This document shows, piece after piece, positions 53,707-62,204 of a stretch of DNA of 64,000 nt. Each line of letters starts with the position of its first letter. Position 1 is the first letter of the stretch. The notes beneath the pieces were generated by a model. That model saw nothing but the letters and a program-made list of their open reading frames with translations, was not told the origin of the DNA and made no database searches. The DNA lies in NCBI GenBank assembly GCA_934659425.1, contig CAKUHU010000001.1, forward strand, positions 248,001-312,000, written 5' to 3'. This stretch comes from an uncultured Oscillospiraceae bacterium (GTDB lineage: Bacteria > Bacillota > Clostridia > Oscillospirales > Oscillospiraceae). A program made the translations under genes and the position numbers.

Positions 53707-55743
53707 TCATTTGATCTTGGGGAAGCTGACGATGGCCTTGAACAGATCGCCGTCCACCTCCAGGCGGAATGTGCCGCCCTGTAGCTCCGTCAGGCTCCGG
53801 GCGATAGACAGTCCCAGACCGCTGCCCTCGGTGGTCCGGCTCTCGTCTCCTTGGACGAACCGCTCCATAAGGCGGTCGGCGGAGACATTGAGCTGGGTCG
53901 CCGAAATATTTTTAATGGCCAGAGTGACCCAGCCGTCATCCCAGACCATCATGTCCAGATAGACCCGGGTGCCGGGCATGGCATATTTGACGCAGTTGCC
54001 CATCAGATTGTCTAAGATGCGCCAAAAGTGGCGCCCATCGGCACTGACATAGGTCTCCTCCTCGGACAGGTTGATGACGGGAGTCAGGCCCGCGGCGGCA
54101 AATTTTTCAGTGTATTCTCCCAAGGCCTGGGTGACCAGCTGGACCACGCCCAGCCGTTCCCGGTTGACAGTCAGGGTGCCGGTGGATGCCTTTGAGGCCT
54201 CCACCAAATCCTCAGTGAGCTTCTTGAGCCGCTGGCTCTTTCGGTCCAGCACCTCGATATACTCTTGAACCTTTTCCCCCTGCAGATTTTCCTTTTTCAG
54301 CAGGTCCACATAGTTGATAATGGAGGTCAGAGGGGTTTTTAAATCGTGGGAAACATTGGTAATAAGCTCTGCCTTCATCCGCTCTGATTTCATGCGTTCC
54401 TCTACGGCGGAATTGATGGCACTGCCCAAGTCGTTGAGTTGCTCTGCGTGCTGCCGAAGGTCGGGGAAATAGCGCATTTGGGAGGTGTCGATGACCGTTT
54501 CCGGGGTGTTGCCCACGATGGCCTGGGTGCCTGCCCGGATGGCCTTCCATTCCGCTGTCCACCGACAGATGAGCCATAGGACAAAGCCCTGATAAAAGGG
54601 GATGAGTATCACAGTGAAGCCGGTCAGGACAGTGCCCAGCAGGTAGAGGAAGAAGAGGAGGATGACCCGCAATGTCACATCCCAGTTTCCAAAAGTGGCC
54701 TTCCACCAGTTCCCCAGGTGGCGAAGGCCCCGCCCCAGCCAAGAGAGTACACGCCAGATGACGGTGTTGCGCAGCAGCGTGTGGGTCTTGATGCGGCTGG
54801 CGGTGGTCATGAGCAGGGCTTCAAGGAATACAAGAGCAAACGCAAGGATGGCAACAGCCGAGGCATATAAGGCATCGGCGTAGGGCTGGTTTAAATAATA
54901 GCGAAGGGCCAACTCCACATTTGAGAGTGGAAAGGAAAAACCGAAGGCAAGGAGGAGGGTACAGCCTCCCAGGTAAAGGTCGTAGGGGATATTGTCCTGC
55001 CAGTTGAGAACGAAGTGGTCCACCCCTCTCTTTCGCCCGGCGCAGAAAAGAAGGAAAATGCTGCCGCCTAAGAAGCCTAAAGTGAGGATGACGGCGAGGT
55101 AGAGATAATCGGAGTCCCCCTTGGAAAAGGCACTGCGGGCCTCAAAGAAGTCATCCCGGACCGGCAGGCGGGAGTCTACCCCGAACTCGACGGCATACTG
55201 CCGGGAGTCAAATTCCTCTGTGGAGGGCGCCTGTCCCGCCGGGATGCTCAGAATGATATTTCCGTTGTAGTCGTAATAGTAGGTGTAGCCCGTTTCATCG
55301 TCATATTCTTGGGATTGGTACCAATCGGGAAAAAAGGTCCGCAGAGAGGACTGGACATTCTGGGCGTATTCCAGGCTGTCCTCTCCGCTGGAGCTCAGGA
55401 GGATCTCCCCGGTGTCATTGTTTCGTATGATATAGCGAAAGTTGGTGGCGGAGGGGAGAAGGGAGGCCTGGAGCTCGTCATAACTCTTTTTTCCCAGATA
55501 GCCTAAGGTACTGCCGCCGTCGGAGGAGACATAGGTGTCCAGCAGTTCCATGAGCTGACTGTATTTGTTGCTGAGCGCTTGGGAATAGAGGGCGGAGTAT
55601 GTGTAGTCCCCAATGTCAAATAGGGTGTCCCAGTGGATGCCGCAGTAGACCCAGCTGAAAAACGCCCCTGTGCCGCAGGCCACAGTCAGCAGGAGGGCGA
55701 GGACCTTCACCATGACGTGGGATTGAAAATCTTGTCTCATCAT
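53707..55743 (-). CDS. sensor histidine kinase with multi-helix membrane domain
   Basis: The 678-residue kinase has one N-terminal helix (about 12-34), an external domain to about residue 205, further helices to about residue 400, then DHp and ATPase domains. The H box is NVSHDLKTPLTSIINYVDLL, the N box is LDNLMGNCVKYAMPG and the G2 box is TEGSGLGLSIARSL. No DxGxG G1 box is seen between them (NISATQLNV instead). Its ATG overlaps the regulator stop by 4 bases. The signal is unknown. Confidence 0.9.
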   Translation of the reverse strand: MMRQDFQSHVMVKVLALLLTVACGTGAFFSWVYCGIHWDTLFDIGDYTYSALYSQALSNKYSQLMELLDTYVSSDGGSTLGYLGKKSYDELQASLLPSATNFRYIIRNNDTGEILLSSSGEDSLEYAQNVQSSLRTFFPDWYQSQEYDDETGYTYYYDYNGNIILSIPAGQAPSTEEFDSRQYAVEFGVDSRLPVRDDFFEARSAFSKGDSDYLYLAVILTLGFLGGSIFLLFCAGRKRGVDHFVLNWQDNIPYDLYLGGCTLLLAFGFSFPLSNVELALRYYLNQPYADALYASAVAILAFALVFLEALLMTTASRIKTHTLLRNTVIWRVLSWLGRGLRHLGNWWKATFGNWDVTLRVILLFFLYLLGTVLTGFTVILIPFYQGFVLWLICRWTAEWKAIRAGTQAIVGNTPETVIDTSQMRYFPDLRQHAEQLNDLGSAINSAVEERMKSERMKAELITNVSHDLKTPLTSIINYVDLLKKENLQGEKVQEYIEVLDRKSQRLKKLTEDLVEASKASTGTLTVNRERLGVVQLVTQALGEYTEKFAAAGLTPVINLSEEETYVSADGRHFWRILDNLMGNCVKYAMPGTRVYLDMMVWDDGWVTLAIKNISATQLNVSADRLMERFVQGDESRTTEGSGLGLSIARSLTELQGGTFRLEVDGDLFKAIVSFPKIK

Positions 55744-56438
55744 GTTTTCTCCATTTTATATCCAAGCCCCCAAACCACCTTGATATACCGGGGGTTGGCA
55801 GGGTCGATCTCGATTTTTTCCCGCAGGTGTCGGATATGGACGGCCACCGTATTTTCCGAGCCATAGGCCGGATCGTTCCATACCTGCTCGTAGATCTGTG
55901 CGGTGGAGAACACTTGACCGGGGTGCTGAAGGAGGAGGCGCAGGATGTTGAACTCCAGGGGTGTCAAATTCACGCTCTCCCCATCCACTGTGACGGATTT
56001 GGCGGTGTCATCCATGGCGATGCCGCCGTTTTTCAGCAGGCCGTTGTCGGAGATACCTGTGCCCCGGCCGCCCAGGAGGGTGTAGCGGCGCAGCTGGCTC
56101 TTGACCCGGGCCATCACCTCCATAGGATTGAAGGGCTTGGTGACATAGTCGTCGGCACCGATGTTGAGCCCCAGCACCTTGTCGGAATCCTCGCTTTTGG
56201 CGGTCAACAGGATGATGGGGACATTGTACTTTTCCCGCAGCTTGGCGGTGGCCCGGATGCCGTCTAAGTTGGGCATCATGACATCCATGAGAATGAGGTG
56301 GATGTCGTTGGTCTCCATGATCTGGAGGGCTTGGGCTCCATCATAGGCGGGAAAGGTCTGGTATCCCTCGCTGGTAAGGTAGATGTCCAGGGCGGAGACG
56401 ATGTCCTTGTCGTCATCGCAGATCAAAATATGATACAT
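55740..56438 (-). CDS. OmpR/PhoB-family response regulator
   Basis: The 232-residue protein has a receiver domain with ICDDDKDI, the phospho-acceptor Asp in LILMDVMMPNLDG (about residue 52), LTAKSED and DDYVTKPFNPMEV. A winged-helix DNA-binding domain follows (VNLTPLEFNILRLLLQHPGQ; VHIRHLREKIE; VWGLGYKME). It is coupled with the kinase gene by a 4-base overlap. Confidence 0.94.
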   Translation of the reverse strand: MYHILICDDDKDIVSALDIYLTSEGYQTFPAYDGAQALQIMETNDIHLILMDVMMPNLDGIRATAKLREKYNVPIILLTAKSEDSDKVLGLNIGADDYVTKPFNPMEVMARVKSQLRRYTLLGGRGTGISDNGLLKNGGIAMDDTAKSVTVDGESVNLTPLEFNILRLLLQHPGQVFSTAQIYEQVWNDPAYGSENTVAVHIRHLREKIEIDPANPRYIKVVWGLGYKMEKT

Positions 56439-56607
56439 GGGAAGATCACCTCATGGTCTTTAGTATAAAAGCGATATTTTAAGGAGAAAAGAGGGAAAGT
56501 TTTAAGATTGGATTAAACAAGGGGATGAATACCCACATTCTACTCCAAAAACCTTGCGGAGAAAAGGCTGGAAATGTTAAAATCAAGAGGAAAAAGGAGG
56601 GAGTGGG

Positions 56608-57114
56608 ATGATCTGGCGCGTTTCTGAGACAGATGGCTATAGACTTTTGTCCTCCCTCCTACAGGAAGAAAAGGGCATTGGGCCGCTGCCGGAGATAGCC
56701 CGGCGGGAGGGCGGAAAGCCCTGGTTCCCTGCTTATCCCCAGCTTGAGTTTAATATCAGCCACTCCAAGGGCCTTGCCCTATGCGCCCTGGCGGATTGCC
56801 CGGTGGGAGCTGATATTGAGCGGGTGCGCGCCAGGAGAGAGGGGCTGCCCCGCTATATCCTGGACGAGTGGGAGTGGAACTGGTTCCGATCCCGGGGGAG
56901 CCGGTGGGAGGATTTTTACACGCTCTGGACCCTGAAAGAGGCAAAGGTGAAGTGCACAGGGCAGGGCCTTCGCTGTCCGGCCCGGGAGATCTCAGTCCCC
57001 CTTTTGGAGCCGGGCGGGGATCTGTGCTGGCGGGACTTTCACTTTACTGCCCTGTCCGGCCCGGGCTGGCGGGGGGCGGTATGTGAGGCGCTCTTTTCCC
57101 AAGCGCGGGGATAA
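56608..57114 (+). CDS. 4'-phosphopantetheinyl transferase superfamily protein
   Basis: Transfers phosphopantetheine from CoA to a carrier protein. The 168-residue protein is short for Sfp but keeps the key motifs FNISHSKGLALCAL, PVGADIERVR (Mg2+-binding Asp/Glu) and WTLKEAKVKCTGQGL. The ATG follows AGGAGG. No carrier-protein or synthase gene is adjacent, so its substrate is unknown. It could be a second, secondary-metabolism enzyme beside AcpS. Confidence 0.85.
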   Translation: MIWRVSETDGYRLLSSLLQEEKGIGPLPEIARREGGKPWFPAYPQLEFNISHSKGLALCALADCPVGADIERVRARREGLPRYILDEWEWNWFRSRGSRWEDFYTLWTLKEAKVKCTGQGLRCPAREISVPLLEPGGDLCWRDFHFTALSGPGWRGAVCEALFSQARG

Positions 57115-57122
57115 AACATAAA

Positions 57123-57157
57123 AAATCCACCTCCCGTCTATTCAGGGAGGCGGATTT
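57123..57157 (+). terminator. hairpin after the phosphopantetheinyl transferase gene
   Basis: AAATCC-CCTCCC pairs with GGGAGG-GGATTT around an A/C mismatch. No strong T run follows. Confidence 0.5.
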
Positions 57158-57199
57158 AGATTATAATGAAATAGATCAAAAGGGCCTGGAGGGATGGCT

Positions 57200-58144
57200 A
57201 TGTACTATATCGGAATCGATCTGGGCGGCACGAATGTGGCGGCAGGCTTGGTGGATGGGGGCGGCAGCCTTTTGGGGCAGGCCAGTGTCCCCACCCCCCG
57301 GGGGGCGGAGGAGGTGGCCGATGCCATCGCCGACGCTGCCCGGCAGGCGGTGGCCGACGCTGGCGTGAAGGTCTCCGATGCCCAATCTGTGGGCCTGGCC
57401 TCCGCCGGCTCCATCGATCCGGAGAGGGGCGTAGTGGTCCACGCGTTCAATCTGGGGCTGGACCATGTGCCGCTGGCCCAGCTCATATCAGATCGCCTGG
57501 GGCTGCCTGCCCTGCTGGAGAATGACGCCAACGCAGCCGCGCTGGGGGAGTTTGTGGCGGGGGCCGGAAAGGGGTGCCGCTCCCTGGTGGCGGTGACGCT
57601 GGGGACAGGTGTGGGCACCGGAGCGGTGCTGGACGGCAGGCTTTTCACCGGCTTCAATTACGCAGGGATGGAGGGGGGCCACATGGTGATCCGGCGGGGC
57701 GGCCGGCCTTGTACCTGCGGCCGCCGGGGCTGCTGGGAAGCCTATGCCTCCGCCACTGGCCTCATTTTGTCCACCCGGGAGGCCATGGCTGCCCACCGGG
57801 ACAGTGTCCTTTGGAAGCTGGCTCCTGCTTTGGAGAGGGTCAATGGCAAGACGGCCTTTGACGCCGCCTGGGGGGGAGATGCCGCGGCCCAGGCTGTGGT
57901 GGAGGAATACGTGTCGGATCTTGCCTGCGGCGTCGTAAACCTGGTCAATCTGCTCCAGCCGGAGGTGCTGTGCATCGGAGGCGGGGTGTCTAAGCAGGGG
58001 GAGGCCCTCTTGGGGCCGATCCGAAGGGTGTTGGACCAGGAGGAGTTTACCCGGGACGGGGCCCGTCGGACCCGCCTGTGTACGGCCCGGCTGGGCAGTG
58101 AGGCAGGGGTCATCGGCGCAGCCCTGGTACCCGAGTACCGGTAA
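57200..58144 (+). CDS. glk: ROK-family glucokinase
   Basis: Phosphorylates glucose (or a related sugar) with ATP. The 314-residue protein has the phosphate-binding motif YYIGIDLGGTNVAAGLVD, ENDANAAALGEF with the catalytic Asp, TLGTGVGTGAVLDG and the zinc motif GGRPCTCGRRGCWEAYAS. The ATG at 57200 is chosen since GGAGGG ends 6 bases before it, whereas the ATG at 57194 abuts the site. The sugar is inferred from family similarity. Confidence 0.88.
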   Translation: MYYIGIDLGGTNVAAGLVDGGGSLLGQASVPTPRGAEEVADAIADAARQAVADAGVKVSDAQSVGLASAGSIDPERGVVVHAFNLGLDHVPLAQLISDRLGLPALLENDANAAALGEFVAGAGKGCRSLVAVTLGTGVGTGAVLDGRLFTGFNYAGMEGGHMVIRRGGRPCTCGRRGCWEAYASATGLILSTREAMAAHRDSVLWKLAPALERVNGKTAFDAAWGGDAAAQAVVEEYVSDLACGVVNLVNLLQPEVLCIGGGVSKQGEALLGPIRRVLDQEEFTRDGARRTRLCTARLGSEAGVIGAALVPEYR

Positions 58145-58147
58145 GCG

Positions 58148-58438
58148 TTATCCCTCTTCGGAACAGGGAGAAAATCCATCCTCATGAGAATTGGAGACGG
58201 AACTGTCCTCTTCTGGCCAGACAGCCAGAGAGACTCCGTACATTACCGCCGCGGCGATGGCGATAGCTTGGATCTTATTGTCGATAAGCCATGGCCCATA
58301 CCTTTCCCATAGGGGATAGTGCTTCCCTTGGCAGAGTTTTTCTGCGGCGTACACCGCCGCCGCTGCGATGACCACACATACTGCCAGGCGGGTCATCCCA
58401 TCCCATTGTTCTGGTTCCAAATGCTGTTTGAAGCCCAA
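58148..58438 (-). CDS. small two-helix membrane protein
   Basis: Not recognised. The 96-residue protein has two hydrophobic segments (about residues 16-34 and 57-73) and an acidic C-terminus. It is accepted because a TTG start lies 8 bases after AGGAGG and because it occupies the gap between glk and a divergently transcribed P-type ATPase, with its promoter region facing that gene. Confidence 0.55.
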   Translation of the reverse strand: MGFKQHLEPEQWDGMTRLAVCVVIAAAAVYAAEKLCQGKHYPLWERYGPWLIDNKIQAIAIAAAVMYGVSLAVWPEEDSSVSNSHEDGFSPCSEEG

Positions 58439-58500
58439 TGTGACCGCCTCCTTTCTCTATATATAGCGGGGACGGGGTCCGGATAGAAGGTGAATTGCCC

Positions 58501-60939
58501 ATGAGACAAGCAAAGACAGCCTCCGATACCACTCCAAAGGAACGGGTGGACCTTCCCGCGGTGGAGGTGGACCCGGCTCAGGGTCTGACGAGAGATCAGG
58601 TGGCCCAGCGGCGCGAGGGCGGATGGACCAATGTCTCCGTGGCCAGTCCCACCAAGACGGAAAAGGAGATCGTGAAAGAGAACGTATTCACTTTCTTTAA
58701 TCTGATTTTCCTTGTGTTGGCTGCTGCGCTGATCGCAGTAGGCGCATATAAGGATGCCACCTTCATTCTCATTGCTGTGGCCAACACGGTGATCGGCATC
58801 GTGCAGGAATTGCGCTCCAAAAGGACCATTGACAAGCTGACGCTGTTGGCTGCCGCAAGGGGCACTGTGGTGCGGGAGGGCTCGGAGATGAGCATCCCCA
58901 CCGAGCACATGGTGCGGGATGACATCGCCGTCTTTTCCGCCGGCGACCAGATCTCCGCGGACGCGGTGGTCCGCTCTGGAGCGGTCCAGGTCAATGAATC
59001 CATGATCACCGGTGAGGCCGACCCGCTGGAGAAGGGCCCGGGGGCCAAGCTTCGCTCCGGCTCCTTTGTGGTGTCCGGCTCCTGCCGGGCACAGCTCACC
59101 CATGTGGGGGCGGATTCCTACGCCGCCCGCTTGACCTTAGAGGCAAAAAAGGATGTGAAGACGGGGCAGTCAGAGATGATGGCCTCCCTCAGCAAACTCA
59201 TCCGGGTAATTGGCGTTGCCCTGATCCCCATGGGGGCGATCCTCTTTTGGAAGCAGTACTTTGTCTTGGAACTGGGCATTCGGCAGGCGGTGACCGCCAC
59301 CGTGGCCGCCCTTATCGGCATGGTGCCGGAGGGTCTCTATCTTCTGACCAGTGTGGCCCTGGCGGTGAGCATGATCCGCCTGGCCCAGAGAAAGACGCTG
59401 GCCCAGGATATGAACTGTATCGAGACGCTGGCGCGGGTGGATGTGCTGTGTGTAGACAAGACGGGCACCATCACCGAGCCCAAGATGACGGTTCGGGAAT
59501 TGGTTCCCCTGGATGAGGAGAAGTATCCCATCAAGATGGTGGAGGAGACCATCAGTGCGTTTTATCATGCCCTGGGGGCGGACAACGACACGGGCCGGGC
59601 CATGGCGGAGAAGTTTTCTCTCCAGGTAGAGTGGAACGCCTCGGCTACGGTGCCATTCACCTCTGCCAACAAATATTCCGCCGCGGTTTTTCCCGGCCAC
59701 GGAACCTTCGTGGTGGGGGCACCGGAATTTGTGATGGGGGACCGGTATGCAGACCTGAAAGAAATGGTGGAACCATATTCCGCCAAGGGCTACCGGGTCC
59801 TGCTGGTGGCCGAGTACGACGGCGTTCCCGATGGCAGGCAGCCTTTGGATGGCCGGCAGGTGAAGCCCATGGCCCTGGCTCTGCTGGCCAACCTCATCCG
59901 GGCTGAGGCGCCGGATACGTTTGCCTACTTTGCCCAACAGGGGGTAAAGGTGAAGGTGATCTCCGGCGACAATCCCCTGACGGTGGCAGAAGTGGCCCGG
60001 AAGGCGGGGGTGGAAAACGCCGACAAGTGGGTGGACGCCGCCGCGCTCCAAAGCGATCAGGCCCTCTATGACGCGGCGGGACAGTACACTGTCTTTGGAA
60101 GGGTGACCCCTGGGCAAAAGCGCAAGTTGGTGAAGGCCCTTCAAAAGCAGGGCCATACTGTGGCCATGACGGGGGACGGCGTCAATGACGTGCTGGCCCT
60201 AAAGGACGCCGACTGCGGTATCGCCATGGCTTCGGGCAGTGAGGCGGCCTGCCACGCCGCCCAGCTGGTGCTCCTGGACTCCAATTTTGCCTGCCTGCCC
60301 CAGGTGGTGGCGGAGGGAAGAAGGGTCATCAACAATATCCAGCGCTCGGCGGCGTTGTATCTGGTAAAAAATATTTTTTCTTTCTGTCTGTCCCTGCTCA
60401 CCATTTTCGTGGACATACCCTATCCGCTGGTCCCCATCCAGCTCTCCCTTGTCTCCGCTCTCACCATCGGCCTGCCCTCCTTTGTGCTGGCCCTGGAGCC
60501 TAACAAGAACCGGGTCAGCGGAAAATTTATGACCAACGTCCTCCGGGAGGCATTTCCCGGTGGCCTCACCGATCTTTTCATCATCTTGGGGATCCAGGCG
60601 TTTGCCTATGCCTTTGAATTTTCCACCCAGGGACTATCCACCATATCGGCCTTGTGTGTGGCCTTCATCGGCCTGCTGGTGCTCTATCAGGTCTGCAAGC
60701 CCTTTGACATCAAGCGCCGGGTCCTGTGGGGAAGCGTGACGGCGGCGATGGTTTTCTGTGTGCTCTTTTTCCGGGACTTTTTCTCCCTGAGCCAGCTCAG
60801 CCTTCAAGAGGGGCTGGTTTTGGCGGTGTTTATGGCCCTGTCCTGGCCGGTGATGCGGACGATCCTGACCTGTTTCGACAGGGGCCGCCGGCTGTTGTCC
60901 GCCCTGGGCAGTAAGCAGATCAGGCGGAAGAGAGGATGA
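58501..60939 (+). CDS. CtpE-like P-type ATPase (probable Ca2+ transporter)
   Basis: ATP-driven cation pump of 812 residues. It has MITGEADPLEKG, the phosphorylation motif VDKTGTITEP (Asp about residue 319), VISGDNPLTVAEVARKAGV, MTGDGVNDVLALKDADCGI and the TM4 motif IGMVPEGLYLLTSVALAVS. The PEGL motif and the overall layout match the CtpE family, described for calcium uptake in mycobacteria. There is no metal-binding CPC motif, so it is not a heavy-metal pump. The ATG at 58501 follows AAGGTG at 8 bases. The substrate is inferred. Confidence 0.88.
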   Translation: MRQAKTASDTTPKERVDLPAVEVDPAQGLTRDQVAQRREGGWTNVSVASPTKTEKEIVKENVFTFFNLIFLVLAAALIAVGAYKDATFILIAVANTVIGIVQELRSKRTIDKLTLLAAARGTVVREGSEMSIPTEHMVRDDIAVFSAGDQISADAVVRSGAVQVNESMITGEADPLEKGPGAKLRSGSFVVSGSCRAQLTHVGADSYAARLTLEAKKDVKTGQSEMMASLSKLIRVIGVALIPMGAILFWKQYFVLELGIRQAVTATVAALIGMVPEGLYLLTSVALAVSMIRLAQRKTLAQDMNCIETLARVDVLCVDKTGTITEPKMTVRELVPLDEEKYPIKMVEETISAFYHALGADNDTGRAMAEKFSLQVEWNASATVPFTSANKYSAAVFPGHGTFVVGAPEFVMGDRYADLKEMVEPYSAKGYRVLLVAEYDGVPDGRQPLDGRQVKPMALALLANLIRAEAPDTFAYFAQQGVKVKVISGDNPLTVAEVARKAGVENADKWVDAAALQSDQALYDAAGQYTVFGRVTPGQKRKLVKALQKQGHTVAMTGDGVNDVLALKDADCGIAMASGSEAACHAAQLVLLDSNFACLPQVVAEGRRVINNIQRSAALYLVKNIFSFCLSLLTIFVDIPYPLVPIQLSLVSALTIGLPSFVLALEPNKNRVSGKFMTNVLREAFPGGLTDLFIILGIQAFAYAFEFSTQGLSTISALCVAFIGLLVLYQVCKPFDIKRRVLWGSVTAAMVFCVLFFRDFFSLSQLSLQEGLVLAVFMALSWPVMRTILTCFDRGRRLLSALGSKQIRRKRG

Positions 60940-61069
60940 GAGATCTGCATAGAGCTGGCAGCGTGGGGAAACGATGCTGTGTCGCGTCAGATCAAAAAAT
61001 ATGTTGAGACAGGCGTTTGAGGGGAAGAGATAAAAAAGATACCTTTCTCTCTTTGCGGCAAATTCCGCC

Positions 61070-61098
61070 TTGTGGATATTTGAGATGGATGGTACAAT
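61070..61098 (+). promoter_or_regulatory. promoter of the Bax-inhibitor-1 gene
   Basis: TTGTGG (61070-61075), 17-base spacer, TACAAT (61093-61098). Confidence 0.65.
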
Positions 61099-61131
61099 AA
61101 TAATACCGAATCAAAAAGGAGCGATGCCCTT

Positions 61132-61851
61132 ATGGAAGACAACTTTTATATGCGGGAATACAAACAGGAACAGGGGCTTGCGGGAGAGAGCATAGGCCGT
61201 TATACGGCAAAAACATTTTTGCTGATGTTCGCGGGCTTGCTGGTAACTTTCGCAGTGGCTTTTTTGGGCTATTACACCTGGCTGGTGCCCTATGCGTTCT
61301 TTACCATTCCCGGCTTCCATCTTATCGTCTTGGTGGCGGAGCTGGCGGTGGCTGTGGGGATGACTGCGCTCATTCACAAAATATCTGTCGGGACGGCGCT
61401 GGTCTTTTTTTTCCTGTATTCCGCGCTCACCGGGATTACCTTTGCCACATATTTTTATATTTTTGACTTTCCCAGTTTGATTTTGGTCTTCGGGGCCACG
61501 GCCCTTTACTTTGGCGGCATGGCCGTGTTCGGCTTTTTTACCAATATCGACCTGTCCCGGATGAGGACCCTCCTGCTCAGCGGGCTGATCTTCCTCATCA
61601 TCGCAAATGTGCTGATGATGTTTCTCCCGGGGCTGCAGGCGGCGGACCGGGTGGTTTGCACCATCGGCGTGGTCATTTTCCTGGGGTATACCGCCTATGA
61701 TACCCAGAGGATCAAAAATTGCTACAGCACGTTCCAGAACAATCAGGAAATGCTGAAAAAGGCGTCGGTGTTTTCTGCCCTCCAGCTCTATTTGGACTTT
61801 ATCAATATGTTCCTCTACCTGCTGCGCATTTTTGGTAAGCGGAAAAACTGA
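61132..61851 (+). CDS. Bax inhibitor-1/YccA-family membrane protein
   Basis: The 239-residue membrane protein has seven hydrophobic segments. BI-1 family markers are SALTGITFATYFYIF, a conserved Asp region (NIDLSRMRTLLLSGLIFLII) and GYTAYDTQRIKN near the end. Bacterial relatives include a pH-gated calcium leak channel (BsYetJ). It is the gene after the CtpE-like ATPase, but it has its own promoter and terminator. Confidence 0.88.
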   Translation: MEDNFYMREYKQEQGLAGESIGRYTAKTFLLMFAGLLVTFAVAFLGYYTWLVPYAFFTIPGFHLIVLVAELAVAVGMTALIHKISVGTALVFFFLYSALTGITFATYFYIFDFPSLILVFGATALYFGGMAVFGFFTNIDLSRMRTLLLSGLIFLIIANVLMMFLPGLQAADRVVCTIGVVIFLGYTAYDTQRIKNCYSTFQNNQEMLKKASVFSALQLYLDFINMFLYLLRIFGKRKN

Positions 61852-61855
61852 AAAA

Positions 61856-61886
61856 GGAGGGCCGCCTGAAAAGGTGGCCCTTTTTG
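61856..61886 (+). terminator. terminator of the Bax-inhibitor-1 gene
   Basis: GGGCCGCCT and AGGTGGCCC form a 9-bp stem with one wobble, followed by TTTTT. Confidence 0.8.
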
Positions 61887-62156
61887 ATAAGCGCGCCACA
61901 GAGATTTGGGTGCAAAAAATGGAAAAAGATGCGCTTTGCTGTTTTGCCGCAAATTTCCGGTGTGGTGAGAACATTTTTGGGAGAAACTATTTTCGGCCGG
62001 CCACATAGAAAAATAAGGCTGGAAAAGAAAGAAAAAAAGGGCGTATTTCCCTGAATAAAGCGGGGATAAGCTTGCGGCACCGCTTTCGGCAAAAGGCTCC
62101 AAGCCAAAGCAGCTGTTCATTTCCAGCGTTCCAGCGCCCCAAACTGCCCATATTAG
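61887..62156. other. spoIVB upstream region, no gene seen
   Basis: This stretch lies between the BI-1 terminator and the attenuator-like hairpin. It is rich in short inverted pieces (TTCGGCCGGCC; GGCACCGCTTTCGG; CCAGCGTTCCAGCG) but no known RNA family is recognised. The spoIVB promoter should lie here or further upstream; I could not identify a convincing sigma-G or sigma-F box. Confidence 0.45.
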
Positions 62157-62190
62157 AGATGGCGCCGAAAGACGCCGTCTCGATTTTTTT
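62157..62190 (+). terminator. attenuator-like hairpin just before spoIVB
   Basis: AGATGGCG (62157-62164) and CGCCGTCT (62173-62180) pair with one wobble. CGATTTTTTT follows, only 15 bases before the spoIVB start codon. Any transcript of spoIVB from upstream must pass this site. Confidence 0.65.
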
Positions 62191-62204
62191 GTGGGGGTGG
62201 TCAA

